From the NCBI RefSeq assembly GCF_004331175.1, contig NZ_SJOD01000007.1, positions 62,001 to 126,000 of the forward strand: a DNA stretch of 64,000 nt, given 5' to 3'. The position numbers and the translations under genes were made by a program. The DNA comes from Acinetobacter sp. ANC 4178. Its GTDB lineage: Bacteria > Pseudomonadota > Gammaproteobacteria > Pseudomonadales > Moraxellaceae. The notes below the pieces were generated by a model that was not told where the DNA came from, did not search any database, and saw only the letters and a list, made by a program, of their open reading frames with translations. Each line of letters begins with the position of its first letter. Position 1 is the first letter of the stretch. Positions 1-9,296 of this stretch are shown one piece after another.

Positions 1-150
1 AGGCACATCGACAATCAACGCACGCTTTGGACGTTTTAAAGTATTGATAAATGGGATTAAGTCTTCTTCAAGATAAGGTGCTACACGGTTAATCTGAGCA
101 AGGTAGGTTTGCCATGCGCCACTATTTTCCATTTCATACGACAAAGACAT
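1..150 (-). CDS. Glu/Leu/Phe/Val dehydrogenase family protein (glutamate dehydrogenase-like), N-terminal part
   Basis: Only the first 50 codons lie in the window; the gene runs off its left edge. The peptide begins MSLSYEMENSGAW and reaches PKRALIVDVP, which fits the N-terminal dimerisation region of amino-acid dehydrogenases (a P-x-R-x-L-x-V-x-VP pattern before the catalytic part). These enzymes interconvert glutamate and 2-oxoglutarate, or a branched-chain or aromatic amino acid and its keto acid; the substrate cannot be decided from 50 residues. The start is ATG at 150 with AGAGGA just upstream. It diverges from an Lrp/AsnC regulator gene, a usual arrangement for a regulator and its amino-acid catabolic target. 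Confidence 0.75.
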   Translation of the reverse strand, partial: MSLSYEMENSGAWQTYLAQINRVAPYLEEDLIPFINTLKRPKRALIVDVP

Positions 151-195
151 TATTTTATCCTCTGAGAATTTAATTGAGCTAATCCATTCAAAATA

Positions 196-256
196 GGAAA
201 CACCCCATCTATTGGACACCGCCTCAGCTCGGTGTTGTTCCAACTGGAGTGTTACC
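196..256 (-). promoter_or_regulatory. Hairpin at the predicted 5' end of the gdh-like mRNA
   Basis: A nested inverted repeat: 196-207 pairs with 245-256 (12 positions, one mismatch and one G-U pair), TTGG at 212-215 pairs with CCAA at 240-243, and ACACCG at 216-221 pairs with CGGTGT at 230-235, leaving an 8-nt loop. In the minus-strand transcript it would begin about two bases after the inferred transcription start and end about 45 nt before the ATG. No U-tract follows, so it does not look like a terminator. An mRNA-stabilising 5' stem-loop or a riboregulator is possible. Confidence 0.55.
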
Positions 257-264
257 TAATACGC

Positions 265-293
265 ATAGTATGAAAAATCAAAACGACTCTAAA
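265..293 (-). promoter_or_regulatory. Putative promoter of the gdh-like gene
   Basis: On the minus strand, TTTAGA (293-288) and TACTAT (270-265) are separated by 17 nt. Each matches four of six bases of the sigma70 consensus. The predicted start near 258 gives a leader of about 108 nt. The prediction rests on spacing and position only. Confidence 0.35.
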
Positions 294-301
294 AAGTTGT
301 A

Positions 302-335
302 ATTTTGATAAAAATGCAATAAATTTTATCAAAAT
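302..335. promoter_or_regulatory. 12-bp-arm palindrome, probable operator between gdh-like and lrp-like genes
   Basis: ATTTTGATAAAA (302-313) and TTTTATCAAAAT (324-335) are perfect inverted repeats with a 10-nt spacer, so the arm centres are 22 bp apart, about two helical turns. It lies just upstream of the predicted -35 of the gdh-like gene. It also covers the predicted -10 of the regulator gene (TTGTAA 296-301, TAAATT 319-324, 17-nt spacer). That geometry suits autorepression plus activation of the divergent gene by the Lrp-type protein. Confidence 0.55.
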
Positions 336-354
336 GATAATTATGGAAATCAAA

Positions 355-777
355 ATGAATGATACTGACAGCCAAATTCTAGGTTTGCTGCGTGACAACG
401 CCCGTATGTCAATTACCGACATTGCCCACAAAGTGCGCGTTTCTCGAAACACTGTGCAGAAACGCATCGAATATTTAGAATCGAGTGGCATCATTACGGG
501 CTATACCGTCCGTTTAAAACCGGGTAGCGAGAAAAACACCATTCGTGCATGGATGAATATTATGGTGGAAGGCACCAAAACCAGTGCCGTGGTAAAAGAA
601 TTAAGAATTGATCCCTCAGTACATACGCTGCATACCACCAACGGTAAATGGGATTTATTGGTTGAGCTAAAATCAGACAGTTTAGAAAGTTTTGATAAAA
701 CCTTAGAGCGCATTCGAACCATTTCGGGCATTTACAATACCGAAACCAGTATTTTGCTTTCGACTTATAAAGCATAA
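355..777 (+). CDS. Lrp/AsnC family transcriptional regulator
   Basis: A 140-residue DNA-binding protein of the feast/famine family. The N-terminal winged helix-turn-helix covers about residues 1-55 (ILGLLRDNARMSITDIAHKV, then VSRNTVQKRIEYLESSGII). A RAM ligand-binding and oligomerisation domain follows (GKWDLLVELKSDSLESF, then ISGIYNTETSILLS). These proteins usually sense amino acids. I chose ATG 355, which gives the family-typical start MNDTDSQILG with a purine-rich GGAAA nine bases upstream. ATG 334 lies inside the palindrome and ATG 343 has no ribosome-binding site. The divergent amino-acid dehydrogenase gene is the likely target. Confidence 0.85.
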   Translation: MNDTDSQILGLLRDNARMSITDIAHKVRVSRNTVQKRIEYLESSGIITGYTVRLKPGSEKNTIRAWMNIMVEGTKTSAVVKELRIDPSVHTLHTTNGKWDLLVELKSDSLESFDKTLERIRTISGIYNTETSILLSTYKA

Positions 778-1102
778 ACAATTCACTTATCGTGATTTCA
801 AGTGAGAAACCCGCATACTCTTAGAAAACAAACCACTCGGAGCAATACGACCTAATTTGACTAAAATGTACAGTTTGACCCCGTTTTCTTGAAAATTTGA
901 TCCGATTTTGACCCAATGAGTTTAATCGATTGCTCATTTTTAAATAGCACAACTCTTTTAAAGTCTTGCATGGCTGTGTATAACAATCGACGTACAGAAA
1001 AGTAAAAGCATAGGCAAACTGTCTAAAAAAGCGTTAGACTATGCCACAACCAAAAATGCAAACCCCTTGGTGATTTGCAGACGAATAGAAAGGTGAAGAT
1101 TG
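778..1102. other. Gene-free stretch upstream of ribB
   Basis: No convincing gene. TTTGA recurs at about 855, 873, 896 and 907, twice as TTTGACCC, which vaguely recalls repeated ends of some insertion sequences. A small hairpin (GTCTAA/TTAGAC) lies near 1020-1038. I looked for an FMN riboswitch, which often precedes ribB in related bacteria, and did not find its conserved blocks. Confidence 0.5.
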
Positions 1103-2224
1103 ATGCCGCTCAATACCGTTGAAGAGCTCGTAGCAGATATCCGTGCAGGGAAAATGGTCATCCTGATGGATGATGAAGACCGTGAAAATGAAGGTGACTT
1201 AGTTATTGCGGCGACACACGTGCGCCCAGAAGACATTAACTTCATGATTACGCATGCGCGTGGTTTAGTGTGCTTAACTTTAAGCCGTGAGCGTTGTCAG
1301 CAATTGAATTTACCTTTAATGGTCGATGCCAATGGTGCACAACATGCCACCAACTTCACCTTATCGATTGAAGCAGCAGAAGGGATTACCACAGGTATTT
1401 CCGCTGCTGAACGTGCTCATACCATTCAAACAGCGGTTGCTGCACATGCCAAGCCGAGCGATATTGTACAACCTGGACATATCTTCCCGCTGATGGCACA
1501 ACCCGGTGGTGTACTGCACCGTGCAGGACATACTGAAGCAGGCTGTGACCTCTCACGTATTGCTGGCTTAGAACCCGCTTCCGTGATTTGTGAAATCATT
1601 AAAGAAGACGGCACCATGGCCCGTCGTCCAGATTTGGAAATTTTCGCTGAAAAGCATGGTCTTAAAATGGGGACCATTGCTGACCTGATCCATTACCGCA
1701 TGACCAATGAACAAACAGTCGAGCGTTTAGGTCAAGAAACCATCGACACTGAATATGGTACATTTGAACTGTTCCGTTATCGTGAAATTGGCAATCCAGA
1801 TATCCATTTGGCCTTGGTTAAAGGTGAGCCGAAAGACGGCGTAACCACAGTTCGCGTGCATGGTTTTAATCCAACTCGTGATTTATTGAAACTCAATAAG
1901 CAAGATGGCGAACCTGCTTGGAACTTAGACCGTGCGCTAAAAGAAATTGCCCACAGTGATCGTGGTGTACTGGTGTGGATTGGTCAACGTCACCTACAAG
2001 ATTTAGGTCCTGCCCTAGACAGTTTAACTGCACCAAAGAAAACCAAATCGAGTGCAGCATTGTCTCAGCAATATCAAACGATTGGTGTGGGCGCACAAAT
2101 TTTACGTGATTTAGGCGTTGAAAAAATGAAGCTGCTTAGTTCGCCGCTACGTTTCAATGCATTATCAGGTTTTAATCTTGAAGTGGTGGAATATGTCACC
2201 GCTCAACAAACATTAACGAAATAA
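1103..2224 (+). CDS. ribB: 3,4-dihydroxy-2-butanone 4-phosphate synthase with degenerate GTP cyclohydrolase II domain
   Basis: Converts ribulose 5-phosphate to dihydroxybutanone phosphate and formate, the four-carbon input to riboflavin. The RibB domain (about residues 1-205) has the acidic [10 protein letters not shown] loop at 23-32 and [14 protein letters not shown] near 143. The C-terminal 165 residues resemble GTP cyclohydrolase II but lack its Cys-rich zinc motif, so the domain is unlikely to be an active cyclohydrolase; this is the arrangement called RibBX in other proteobacteria. ATG 1103 is preferred over TTG 1100 because AGGTGA lies at 1091-1096. It leads the ribB-ribH-nusB-thiL-pgpA run. 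Confidence 0.92.
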   Translation: MPLNTVEELVADIRAGKMVILMDDEDRENEGDLVIAATHVRPEDINFMITHARGLVCLTLSRERCQQLNLPLMVDANGAQHATNFTLSIEAAEGITTGISAAERAHTIQTAVAAHAKPSDIVQPGHIFPLMAQPGGVLHRAGHTEAGCDLSRIAGLEPASVICEIIKEDGTMARRPDLEIFAEKHGLKMGTIADLIHYRMTNEQTVERLGQETIDTEYGTFELFRYREIGNPDIHLALVKGEPKDGVTTVRVHGFNPTRDLLKLNKQDGEPAWNLDRALKEIAHSDRGVLVWIGQRHLQDLGPALDSLTAPKKTKSSAALSQQYQTIGVGAQILRDLGVEKMKLLSSPLRFNALSGFNLEVVEYVTAQQTLTK

Positions 2225-2235
2225 TCGAGGTTGCT

Positions 2236-2706
2236 ATGGCGATTCGCCGAATTGAAGGTTTATTACATCTCGCGAGCGAAGGCCGTTACGCGATTTTAGT
2301 GGGTCGTTTCAATAGCTTTGTGGTTGAACACTTACTAGAAGGTGCAATTGATACATTGAAACGTCATGGTGTATCAGAGGATAATATCACTGTTGTTCAT
2401 GCACCAGGTGCTTGGGAACTTCCAGTGGTTGCAAAAAAACTGGCCGCTTCTGATCGCTTTGATGCCATCATCGCTCTTGGCGCTGTGATTCGTGGTAGTA
2501 CGCCTCACTTTGACTTTGTTGCAGGTGAATGTGCCAAAGGTTTAGGCGTAGTTGGCTTAGACACTGGTTTACCAGTAATTAACGGTGTATTGACTACGGA
2601 CAGCATTGAACAAGCGATTGAACGCTCTGGAACAAAAGCAGGTAATAAAGGTAGCGAAGCTGCTCTTACTGCAATTGAAATGGTTAACTTGTTAAAGGCT
2701 ATTTAA
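2236..2706 (+). CDS. ribH: 6,7-dimethyl-8-ribityllumazine synthase
   Basis: Condenses dihydroxybutanone phosphate with the ribitylamino-uracil to give lumazine, the direct riboflavin precursor. The 156-residue product has the usual length. Family motifs are visible: GRFNSFV near 22, GAWELP near 56, and [19 protein letters not shown] with the conserved His near 90. It starts 11 bp after ribB, so it uses the product of its neighbour and is probably cotranscribed. Nothing is unusual. Confidence 0.95.
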   Translation: MAIRRIEGLLHLASEGRYAILVGRFNSFVVEHLLEGAIDTLKRHGVSEDNITVVHAPGAWELPVVAKKLAASDRFDAIIALGAVIRGSTPHFDFVAGECAKGLGVVGLDTGLPVINGVLTTDSIEQAIERSGTKAGNKGSEAALTAIEMVNLLKAI

Positions 2707-2709
2707 AGC

Positions 2710-3159
2710 ATGTCGCAAACACTTCAAGCCGCTTATGCTGCAAAACGTAAAGCACGTCGTTTTGCTGTACAAGGCATTTATGAATGGCAAATGAGCCGCA
2801 ACCCAGTGCATGAAATTGAAGCACGTACGCGTGTTGAAAATGCCATGCATAAAGTGGACCTAAGCTATTATCATGAATTGCTGACTCAAGTGGTTGCCAA
2901 TCATGAAGCTTTGGATGCGCTTCTTATTCCTGTGCTAGATCGCCAAATCGAAGCACTAGACGGTGTTGAACTTGCAACATTACGTTTAGGCGCTTACGAA
3001 TTGAAAGAACATCTTGAAATCCCGTATCGCGTGGTTTTAGATGAAGCGATTGAACTTGCCAAGCACTTTGGTGGGGCTGACAGTCATAAATACATCAATG
3101 GTGTATTAGACCGTTTAGCCAACAACCTTCGTGCAGCAGAAAAGCAACAAGCACAATAA
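2710..3159 (+). CDS. nusB: Transcription antitermination factor NusB
   Basis: A 149-residue helical RNA-binding protein that, with NusE (S10), loads on boxA RNA to prevent premature termination in rRNA operons. Family sequence is clear: [13 protein letters not shown] near the N-terminus, [15 protein letters not shown] in the middle and [23 protein letters not shown] at the C-terminus. It begins 3 bp after ribH. The ribH-nusB-thiL order is widespread in gammaproteobacteria and supports a single transcript. Confidence 0.96.
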   Translation: MSQTLQAAYAAKRKARRFAVQGIYEWQMSRNPVHEIEARTRVENAMHKVDLSYYHELLTQVVANHEALDALLIPVLDRQIEALDGVELATLRLGAYELKEHLEIPYRVVLDEAIELAKHFGGADSHKYINGVLDRLANNLRAAEKQQAQ

Positions 3160-3176
3160 GACGTGTAGTAAGTAAT

Positions 3177-4094
3177 ATGGCTGAGTTTTCTATCATTGAA
3201 ACCTATTTTAATCGACAGAAGTATACTTCAGTCGACTTAGGGGTCGGAGATGACTCAGCCGTACTTACCCCTCCTCCACAGCAACAATTGGTGATCTGCA
3301 CGGACACCTTGATTGCAGGACGGCATTTTCCTCTCGATACCCCTGCCCATGCGATTGGTTGGAAATCTGTTGCCGTGAACCTTTCCGATATCGCTGCAAT
3401 GGGGGCCAAACCCCACAGTATTTTATTGGCATTGAGCCTACCCCAAATTGATCATGACTGGCTGAAAGACTTTAGTCAGGGACTCTATGATTGTTGCGAT
3501 CAATTTGGCGTGAGTTTAATTGGCGGTGATACCACCCAAAGCCCACATCTCACTATTTCCGTTACTGCCCTCGGCTGGGTGGATACGGGTCAAGCGGTAA
3601 AACGCGCAGGTGCTCAAGTCGGTGATTACGTTTGCGTCAGCGGGCAAATCGGTGATGCAGCCTATGGGCTTCAACATTCCGATCATGCTTTAAAGCAACG
3701 TTTAGATTACCCAACACCACGCTGCCAGCTTGGACAGCAGTTAAAAGGCCTAGCCTCTGCCATGATTGATGTCTCTGATGGTCTAGCACAGGATCTGGGA
3801 CATATTCTCAAAGCCTCACACGTGGGTGCTCGACTACAATTGGAACAGCTTCCTATCGATGGCGCTCTACAGCGCGTAACACAAGTACAACAATGGCAAT
3901 ACGCACTCGCGGGTGGCGATGACTATGAGTTATGCTTTACAATAAGTCCGCAAAATTACCAACGGCTTTTACAACAAGAATTAGATGTAAAAATTACGGT
4001 GATTGGAACCATTACAACGTCAACAGGGCTTACATTTGAAAAAGATGGCAAAGATCATCCGCTTCAATTCCAAGGGTATCAACACTTTGCATAA
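3177..4094 (+). CDS. thiL: Thiamine-monophosphate kinase
   Basis: Phosphorylates thiamine monophosphate with ATP to form thiamine diphosphate, the last step of the cofactor pathway. The 305-residue protein shows the PurM/ThiL fold motifs: GVGDDSAVL near 22-30, the metal-binding CTDTLIAGRHF, IGGDTTQSP near 116-124, DVSDGLAQDLGHI near 199 and AGGDDYELCF near 245. It follows nusB by 17 bp and its end nearly abuts pgpA, so it belongs to the same run. Confidence 0.95.
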   Translation: MAEFSIIETYFNRQKYTSVDLGVGDDSAVLTPPPQQQLVICTDTLIAGRHFPLDTPAHAIGWKSVAVNLSDIAAMGAKPHSILLALSLPQIDHDWLKDFSQGLYDCCDQFGVSLIGGDTTQSPHLTISVTALGWVDTGQAVKRAGAQVGDYVCVSGQIGDAAYGLQHSDHALKQRLDYPTPRCQLGQQLKGLASAMIDVSDGLAQDLGHILKASHVGARLQLEQLPIDGALQRVTQVQQWQYALAGGDDYELCFTISPQNYQRLLQQELDVKITVIGTITTSTGLTFEKDGKDHPLQFQGYQHFA

Positions 4095-4596
4095 ACCTCC
4101 AATTCAGTTTAACCATATGTCTTGGTCGAACCGCTGTATTGTTTTTTGCGGTGTCGGTTTTGGCTCTGGTTTATTACCCAAAGCACCCGGTACTTTTGGT
4201 TCTGCCTTTGCGTTACTTTTTATCCCATTGTGGTTGAATTTAGGCTTTCTCAACTCCATATACGCCATCATCTTCATGTCGCTGATTGGCATCTATATTT
4301 GCGGTCAAACCGCCAAAGTGATGGGTGTACATGATGATGGACGCATTGTCTGGGATGAATTTGCAGGTCAATCCATTACCTTATTGCCGCTGATTTATTT
4401 CGGACAAATGAGCATCTTCTCCGCATTGATTGGTTTCTTGCTGTTTCGCCTGTTTGATGTGTGGAAGCCATGGCCCATTCGTGTCATTGACCGCCAAGTC
4501 CACGGCGGATTTGGCATTATGCTCGATGACATTATTGCGGGGCTTTGGGCAGCGCTCTGTATTTTTATATACCTCAATAATATTTCTCTGGCTTAG
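4087..4596 (+). CDS. pgpA: Phosphatidylglycerophosphatase A
   Basis: Inner-membrane phosphatase that dephosphorylates phosphatidylglycerophosphate to phosphatidylglycerol. GTFGSA near the N-terminus, DDGRIVWDEFAGQ in the middle (acidic catalytic region) and GGFGIMLDDIIAG near the C-terminus are family signatures, with four hydrophobic segments between them. The start is uncertain. TTG 4087 has AAGGG ten bases upstream and gives 169 residues, close to the usual 170. ATG 4045 (183 residues) and ATG 4117 (159 residues) lack a good ribosome-binding site. With the TTG start it overlaps the end of thiL by 8 bp. Confidence 0.9.
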   Translation: MHKPPIQFNHMSWSNRCIVFCGVGFGSGLLPKAPGTFGSAFALLFIPLWLNLGFLNSIYAIIFMSLIGIYICGQTAKVMGVHDDGRIVWDEFAGQSITLLPLIYFGQMSIFSALIGFLLFRLFDVWKPWPIRVIDRQVHGGFGIMLDDIIAGLWAALCIFIYLNNISLA

Positions 4597-4617
4597 CGCC
4601 AGCTTGTAAGGTGTGTT

Positions 4618-5982
4618 ATGACAACTTCTGTGATTATTCTTGCTGCAGGTAAGGGAACCCGAATGCGTTCCCAACTCCCCAAAGTGTTACAACCCTTAGC
4701 AGGACGCCCCTTACTTGGACATGTGATTAAAACGGCAAAGCAACTCAATGCCGAGCATATCATCACCATTTATGGACATGGTGGTGAACAAGTGCAACAA
4801 CACTTTAACCATGAACAAATACAATGGGTCGAACAAGCAGAACAACTGGGTACGGGTCATGCTGTTCAGATGACTTTACCTGTACTACCTCAAGATGGCA
4901 TTTCCCTGATTCTGTCTGGTGATGTGCCGTGTATCACACCCATAACATTACAAAAATTGCTCGATGCTTCACGTGAAACAGGGATTGGTCTCGTGACCTT
5001 AACCCTTGACGATGCCACAGGCTATGGACGCATTGTCCGTAAAGATGGACAAATTCAAGCGATTGTTGAGCATAAAGATGCCAACGAACAGCAACGCCAG
5101 ATTCGTGAAATCAATACCGGCATCTATTGCGTGAGTAATGCCAAGTTACATCAATGGCTACCACAGCTCACCAACAACAATGCTCAGGGTGAATATTACC
5201 TTACTGATATTGTCGCAATGGCGCTGACCGATGGTCTTGAGGTCGCTTCGGTTGAACCTGAGATGGCATTTGAAGTCGAAGGTGTGAATGACCGCATTCA
5301 ACTCGCTGCATTAGAACGCCAATTTCAGAGCTTCCAAGCCAAACAATTGATGCAGCAAGGTGTACATTTGATTGACCCGAATCGTTTTGATTTACGTGGC
5401 AATCTTAAAGTTGGTCAAGATGTGCAGATCGACATTAATGTCATCATTGAGGGCGATTGCGAACTGGGTGATTCCGTTGAGATTGGCGCAGGTTGCGTAA
5501 TTAAAAACACCAAAATTGCCGCAGGCACCAAAGTACAGCCATATAGCATTTTCGATCAAGCCATTGTCGGTGAAGATACCCAGATTGGCCCTTTTGCACG
5601 TTTACGTCCAGGCGCAAAACTGGCCAATGAAGTTCATATCGGTAATTTTGTTGAAGTGAAAAACTCCAGTATTGGTCTGGGTTCTAAAGCCAATCATTTT
5701 ACTTATTTAGGCGATGCCGAAATTGGTGCAAATTCAAATATTGGTGCGGGAACCATTACCTGTAACTATGACGGTGCCAACAAATTCAAAACCATTGTTG
5801 GTGATTCAGCCTTTATTGGCTCGAACAGTTCACTGGTCGCCCCTGTACGCATTGGTCATGGTGCCACTGTCGGGGCGGGTTCGGTGATTACCCGTGATGT
5901 TGAAGATCATAACTTGGCCTTTGAACGTTCAAAACAGATAGTCAAAGAAAACTATCAACGTCCACAAAAATTGAAGAAATAA
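4618..5982 (+). CDS. glmU: Bifunctional UDP-GlcNAc pyrophosphorylase / glucosamine-1-phosphate acetyltransferase
   Basis: Acetylates glucosamine-1-phosphate and then couples it to UTP, giving UDP-GlcNAc for peptidoglycan, lipopolysaccharide and capsule. The N-terminal uridyltransferase domain carries [20 protein letters not shown] at residues 7-26. The C-terminal left-handed beta-helix (from about 245) shows hexapeptide repeats and [28 protein letters not shown] acetyltransferase sequence. At 454 residues it matches the family. It is followed 12 bp later by glmS. The pair adjoins the capsule locus, which uses its product. Confidence 0.97.
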   Translation: MTTSVIILAAGKGTRMRSQLPKVLQPLAGRPLLGHVIKTAKQLNAEHIITIYGHGGEQVQQHFNHEQIQWVEQAEQLGTGHAVQMTLPVLPQDGISLILSGDVPCITPITLQKLLDASRETGIGLVTLTLDDATGYGRIVRKDGQIQAIVEHKDANEQQRQIREINTGIYCVSNAKLHQWLPQLTNNNAQGEYYLTDIVAMALTDGLEVASVEPEMAFEVEGVNDRIQLAALERQFQSFQAKQLMQQGVHLIDPNRFDLRGNLKVGQDVQIDINVIIEGDCELGDSVEIGAGCVIKNTKIAAGTKVQPYSIFDQAIVGEDTQIGPFARLRPGAKLANEVHIGNFVEVKNSSIGLGSKANHFTYLGDAEIGANSNIGAGTITCNYDGANKFKTIVGDSAFIGSNSSLVAPVRIGHGATVGAGSVITRDVEDHNLAFERSKQIVKENYQRPQKLKK

Positions 5983-5994
5983 GAGGATATTCCT

Positions 5995-7833
5995 ATGTGC
6001 GGTATTGTCGGTGGCGTTGCAGAACGTAGTATTACCAATATTTTAATTGAAGGTTTAAAACGACTGGAATATCGTGGCTATGATTCGGCAGGCTTAGCAC
6101 TGGTGAGTCAAGATGATATTTTACGTGAACGTCGTGTCGGTAAAGTTGCCAACCTTGAACAAGCGGTGAATGAATCACTGGTCACAGGTTCACTTGGGAT
6201 TGCACATACCCGCTGGGCAACTCATGGCAAACCAACTGAAAATAATGCCCATCCACATGTCTCAGGTCATGTTGCTGTCGTGCATAACGGCATTATCGAG
6301 AACTATCAAGAACTAAAAGATGATCTTGAAGCTTTGGGTTATGTGTTTACTTCACAAACCGATACCGAAGTCGTGGCACATCTGGTACATGATGCCTTGA
6401 AGTCAACCTCTAGCCTGTTAGAAGCTGTACAAAGCGTAGTACCACAGCTTAAGGGTGCATATGCACTGGGAATTATTCACACAGATTATCCTGATGAACT
6501 GATTACAGTACGTGAAGGCTCACCACTTGTGATTGGTGTGGGGATTGGTGAAAATTTCATTAGCTCGGATCAATTGGCTTTATTACCGATTACCAACCGC
6601 TTTATTTACCTTGAAGAAGGTGACATTGCTCGCTTAACGCGTGACAAGATTGAAGTCTTTGTGAATGGGCAATTGGTCAATCGCCCAGTGAAAGAACTGG
6701 ATGCAACGGTCAGCAATGCCTCGAAAGGTGAATTTAAGCATTACATGCTGAAAGAAATTTACGAACAGCCTGAAGCATTACAACAAACCATTTCTCAAGC
6801 TTTAGATGGCAATGCATTACGTGCAGATTTCCTTCAACAAGCTGAAGCGGATTTCGCCAATATTCAACAAGTGCAAATCTTGGCTTGCGGTACCAGTTAT
6901 CATGCTGGCATGATTGCCAAATATTGGTTTGAACAACTGATTGATGTGCCTTGTCAGGTTGAAATTGCCAGTGAGTTCCGCTATCGCACCCCTGTAATTG
7001 TCAATAACACGTTGTATCTGTGCATTTCGCAATCAGGGGAAACTGCAGATACGCTAGCTGCACTGCGTGATACCCAAAAGCGTGCCGCAGCGAAGCATAT
7101 CAATATTGTCACCATGGCAATTTGTAATGTAGCAACGTCATCGATGATTCGTGAGACCAGCCACAGTTTATTGACCTTGGCAGGCCCTGAAATTGGAGTT
7201 GCTTCGACCAAAGCCTTCACTACGCAATTGGCCGCATTGATGTTACTGATTTTAAAAATTGGTCAAATCAAACAAACCATTTCAGAACATCAAATTCAAA
7301 GCATCGCAGCAGAATTATGGCACTTGCCTAAAGTTATTCTGGATACCCTGCAAAATAACGCCTCTATCCTACGTCTTTCAGAATTGTTTGTAGAAAAACA
7401 ACACTGCTTATTCCTTGGTCGCGGTACGCATTTCCCGATTGCCTTGGAAGGTGCACTCAAACTGAAAGAAATTTCTTATATTCACGCTGAAGGTTATGCT
7501 GCGGGCGAACTCAAACATGGCCCATTGGCTTTGGTTGACAATGACATGCCTGTGGTTATTCTTGCACCACAAGATGACATGTTGGATAAACTTAAATCGA
7601 ACATGGAAGAAGTTCAAGCACGTGGGGGCGAATTGTTTGTCTTCGCGGATGAACATAGTGGCATTCACAGCAAAGAGCGCCAACACGTGGTTAGCGTACC
7701 AAGTATCAGTGCGACTTTAGCACCAATCGTGTATAGCATCCCTGTACAACTACTGTCTTACCATGTCGCAGTATTGCGTGGCACCGATGTAGACCAGCCT
7801 CGAAACTTGGCCAAGAGTGTGACTGTCGAATAA
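5995..7833 (+). CDS. glmS: Glutamine-fructose-6-phosphate aminotransferase (isomerising)
   Basis: Makes glucosamine-6-phosphate from fructose-6-phosphate and glutamine, committing sugar to amino-sugar synthesis. The class II glutaminase starts MCGIVGG with the nucleophilic Cys next to the initiator Met; RWATHGKPTENNAHPH and HNGIIENY follow. Two SIS sugar-isomerase domains occupy about 285-600 and the conserved C-terminus PRNLAKSVTVE is intact. At 612 residues it has the standard length. Only 12 bp separate it from glmU, leaving no room for a glmS ribozyme. Confidence 0.97.
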   Translation: MCGIVGGVAERSITNILIEGLKRLEYRGYDSAGLALVSQDDILRERRVGKVANLEQAVNESLVTGSLGIAHTRWATHGKPTENNAHPHVSGHVAVVHNGIIENYQELKDDLEALGYVFTSQTDTEVVAHLVHDALKSTSSLLEAVQSVVPQLKGAYALGIIHTDYPDELITVREGSPLVIGVGIGENFISSDQLALLPITNRFIYLEEGDIARLTRDKIEVFVNGQLVNRPVKELDATVSNASKGEFKHYMLKEIYEQPEALQQTISQALDGNALRADFLQQAEADFANIQQVQILACGTSYHAGMIAKYWFEQLIDVPCQVEIASEFRYRTPVIVNNTLYLCISQSGETADTLAALRDTQKRAAAKHINIVTMAICNVATSSMIRETSHSLLTLAGPEIGVASTKAFTTQLAALMLLILKIGQIKQTISEHQIQSIAAELWHLPKVILDTLQNNASILRLSELFVEKQHCLFLGRGTHFPIALEGALKLKEISYIHAEGYAAGELKHGPLALVDNDMPVVILAPQDDMLDKLKSNMEEVQARGGELFVFADEHSGIHSKERQHVVSVPSISATLAPIVYSIPVQLLSYHVAVLRGTDVDQPRNLAKSVTVE

Positions 7834-7840
7834 GAATAAA

Positions 7841-7863
7841 GGCTCGAATTTCGAGCCTTTTTT
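7841..7863 (+). terminator. Rho-independent terminator after glmS
   Basis: A perfect 7-bp stem GGCTCGA/TCGAGCC with a 3-nt loop is followed by six T residues, 7 bp after the glmS stop codon. Confidence 0.9.
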
Positions 7864-7886
7864 ATCAAATAATATGAGTTAAAAAT

Positions 7887-9257
7887 ATGACCTGCCTGAC
7901 CTGTTTTAAAGCTTATGATATTCGTGGCAAACTTGGCACAGAATTGAATGAAGAGATTGCCTATAAAATTGGCCGTGCCTATGGGCAAATCTATCAACCT
8001 AAAACCGTGGTGATTGGTTGCGATATCCGCCTGAGCAGTGAAGGCTTAAAACAAGCCACCATTCAAGGCTTAATCGATGCTGGCATTAACGTCCTTGATT
8101 TAGGTATGACTGGAACTGAAGAAGTTTATTTCGGTGCTTTCCATCTTGATGTACAAGGGGGGATCGAAATCACGGCCAGTCACAATCCGATGGATTATAA
8201 TGGCATGAAATTGGTGCGTGAAAATGCACGCCCAATCAGTGCTGACACGGGTTTAAAAGACATTCAAGCACTGGCGGAATCAGGCGCATTTACAACTGTT
8301 GAGCACAAAGGCACAGTTGAAAGTTACAATATTCTGCCTGAATTTATTGATCACCTCCTCACCTATATTCGTCCTGAAAAAATTCGTCCACTCAAACTGG
8401 TGGTCAATGCGGGCAATGGCGCAGCAGGACATGTGATTGATGCACTAGAGCAAAAGTTCAATCAACTGCAAGTTCCTGTAGAATTTATCAAAATTCATCA
8501 TGAAGCCGATGGCACATTCCCAAATGGTATTCCAAATCCGATTTTAGTTGAAAATCGTGATAGTACGCGTCAGGCGGTACTAGAACATCAGGCGGATATG
8601 GGCATTGCTTGGGATGGCGATTTTGACCGCTGTTTCCTTTTTGATGAAAAAGGGCAATTCATTGAAGGCTATTATATTGTCGGCTTATTGGCTCAAGCCT
8701 TTCTATTAAAGCAAGCCAATGAAAAAATTGTGCATGATCCTCGTTTAGTCTGGAACACCTTAGATATTGTCGATCAATATCAAGGTATTACTGTACAGTC
8801 TAAATCTGGTCACGCCTTTATTAAAGATGTGATGCGTGAGCATAATGCAGTCTATGGCGGAGAAATGAGTGCTCACCACTATTTCCGTGATTTTGCTTAT
8901 TGCGATAGTGGCATGATTCCATGGTTACTGGCGATTAGCGTTTTATCTGAAACACAGCAGTCTTTGTCTAGTCTGGTTGAAGATATGATCACCAAGTTTC
9001 CATGCAGTGGTGAAATTAATTTCAAAGTTGCAGATACACAAGCCACGATTCAAAAACTGTTTGACCATTTTGCACATCAGAATCCTGAGATTGATCGTAC
9101 CGATGGGGTGAGTTTAGATTTTGGCACTTGGCGTTTTAACGTGCGTGCATCCAATACAGAGCCTTTATTGCGCCTAAATATTGAAAGCCGTTTGGATCAA
9201 AATCCGCAACCAATGCAAGCTTATGTGCATGAATTAACGCAATTGATCCAAAGTTAA
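7887..9257 (+). CDS. pgm: Phosphomannomutase/phosphoglucomutase (capsule locus boundary gene)
   Basis: Interconverts hexose 6- and 1-phosphates, feeding glucose-1-phosphate to GalU and RmlA. The 456-residue protein has the phosphoserine loop [13 protein letters not shown] with Ser near 98, the metal-binding DGDFDR near 243, [10 protein letters not shown] near 328 and [12 protein letters not shown] near 423. AlgC/ManB-type enzymes often act on both mannose and glucose phosphates; which is preferred here is unknown. It is transcribed toward the rest of the locus, as is usual for pgm at this end of Acinetobacter K loci. Confidence 0.93.
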   Translation: MTCLTCFKAYDIRGKLGTELNEEIAYKIGRAYGQIYQPKTVVIGCDIRLSSEGLKQATIQGLIDAGINVLDLGMTGTEEVYFGAFHLDVQGGIEITASHNPMDYNGMKLVRENARPISADTGLKDIQALAESGAFTTVEHKGTVESYNILPEFIDHLLTYIRPEKIRPLKLVVNAGNGAAGHVIDALEQKFNQLQVPVEFIKIHHEADGTFPNGIPNPILVENRDSTRQAVLEHQADMGIAWDGDFDRCFLFDEKGQFIEGYYIVGLLAQAFLLKQANEKIVHDPRLVWNTLDIVDQYQGITVQSKSGHAFIKDVMREHNAVYGGEMSAHHYFRDFAYCDSGMIPWLLAISVLSETQQSLSSLVEDMITKFPCSGEINFKVADTQATIQKLFDHFAHQNPEIDRTDGVSLDFGTWRFNVRASNTEPLLRLNIESRLDQNPQPMQAYVHELTQLIQS

Positions 9258-9260
9258 AAA

Positions 9261-9287
9261 AAGGGGAGCGATTTGCTCCCCTTTTTA
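9261..9287. terminator. Bidirectional terminator between pgm and gne1
   Basis: GGGGAGC (9263-9269) pairs with GCTCCCC (9275-9281). A-tract and T-tract flanks serve both strands, and the two convergent genes end on either side. Confidence 0.88.
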
Positions 9288-9296
9288 AAGTCTATT

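Noticed and set aside
778..1102. FMN riboswitch before ribB
   Set aside because: The conserved G-rich and CCGGCGGT-like blocks of the element are not present.
4381..4674. Reverse-strand open frame of 97 codons across pgpA/glmU
   Set aside because: It is antisense to well-supported genes, has no ribosome-binding site and shows no family resemblance.
5983..5994. glmS ribozyme
   Set aside because: Only 12 bp separate glmU and glmS, far too short for the ribozyme.
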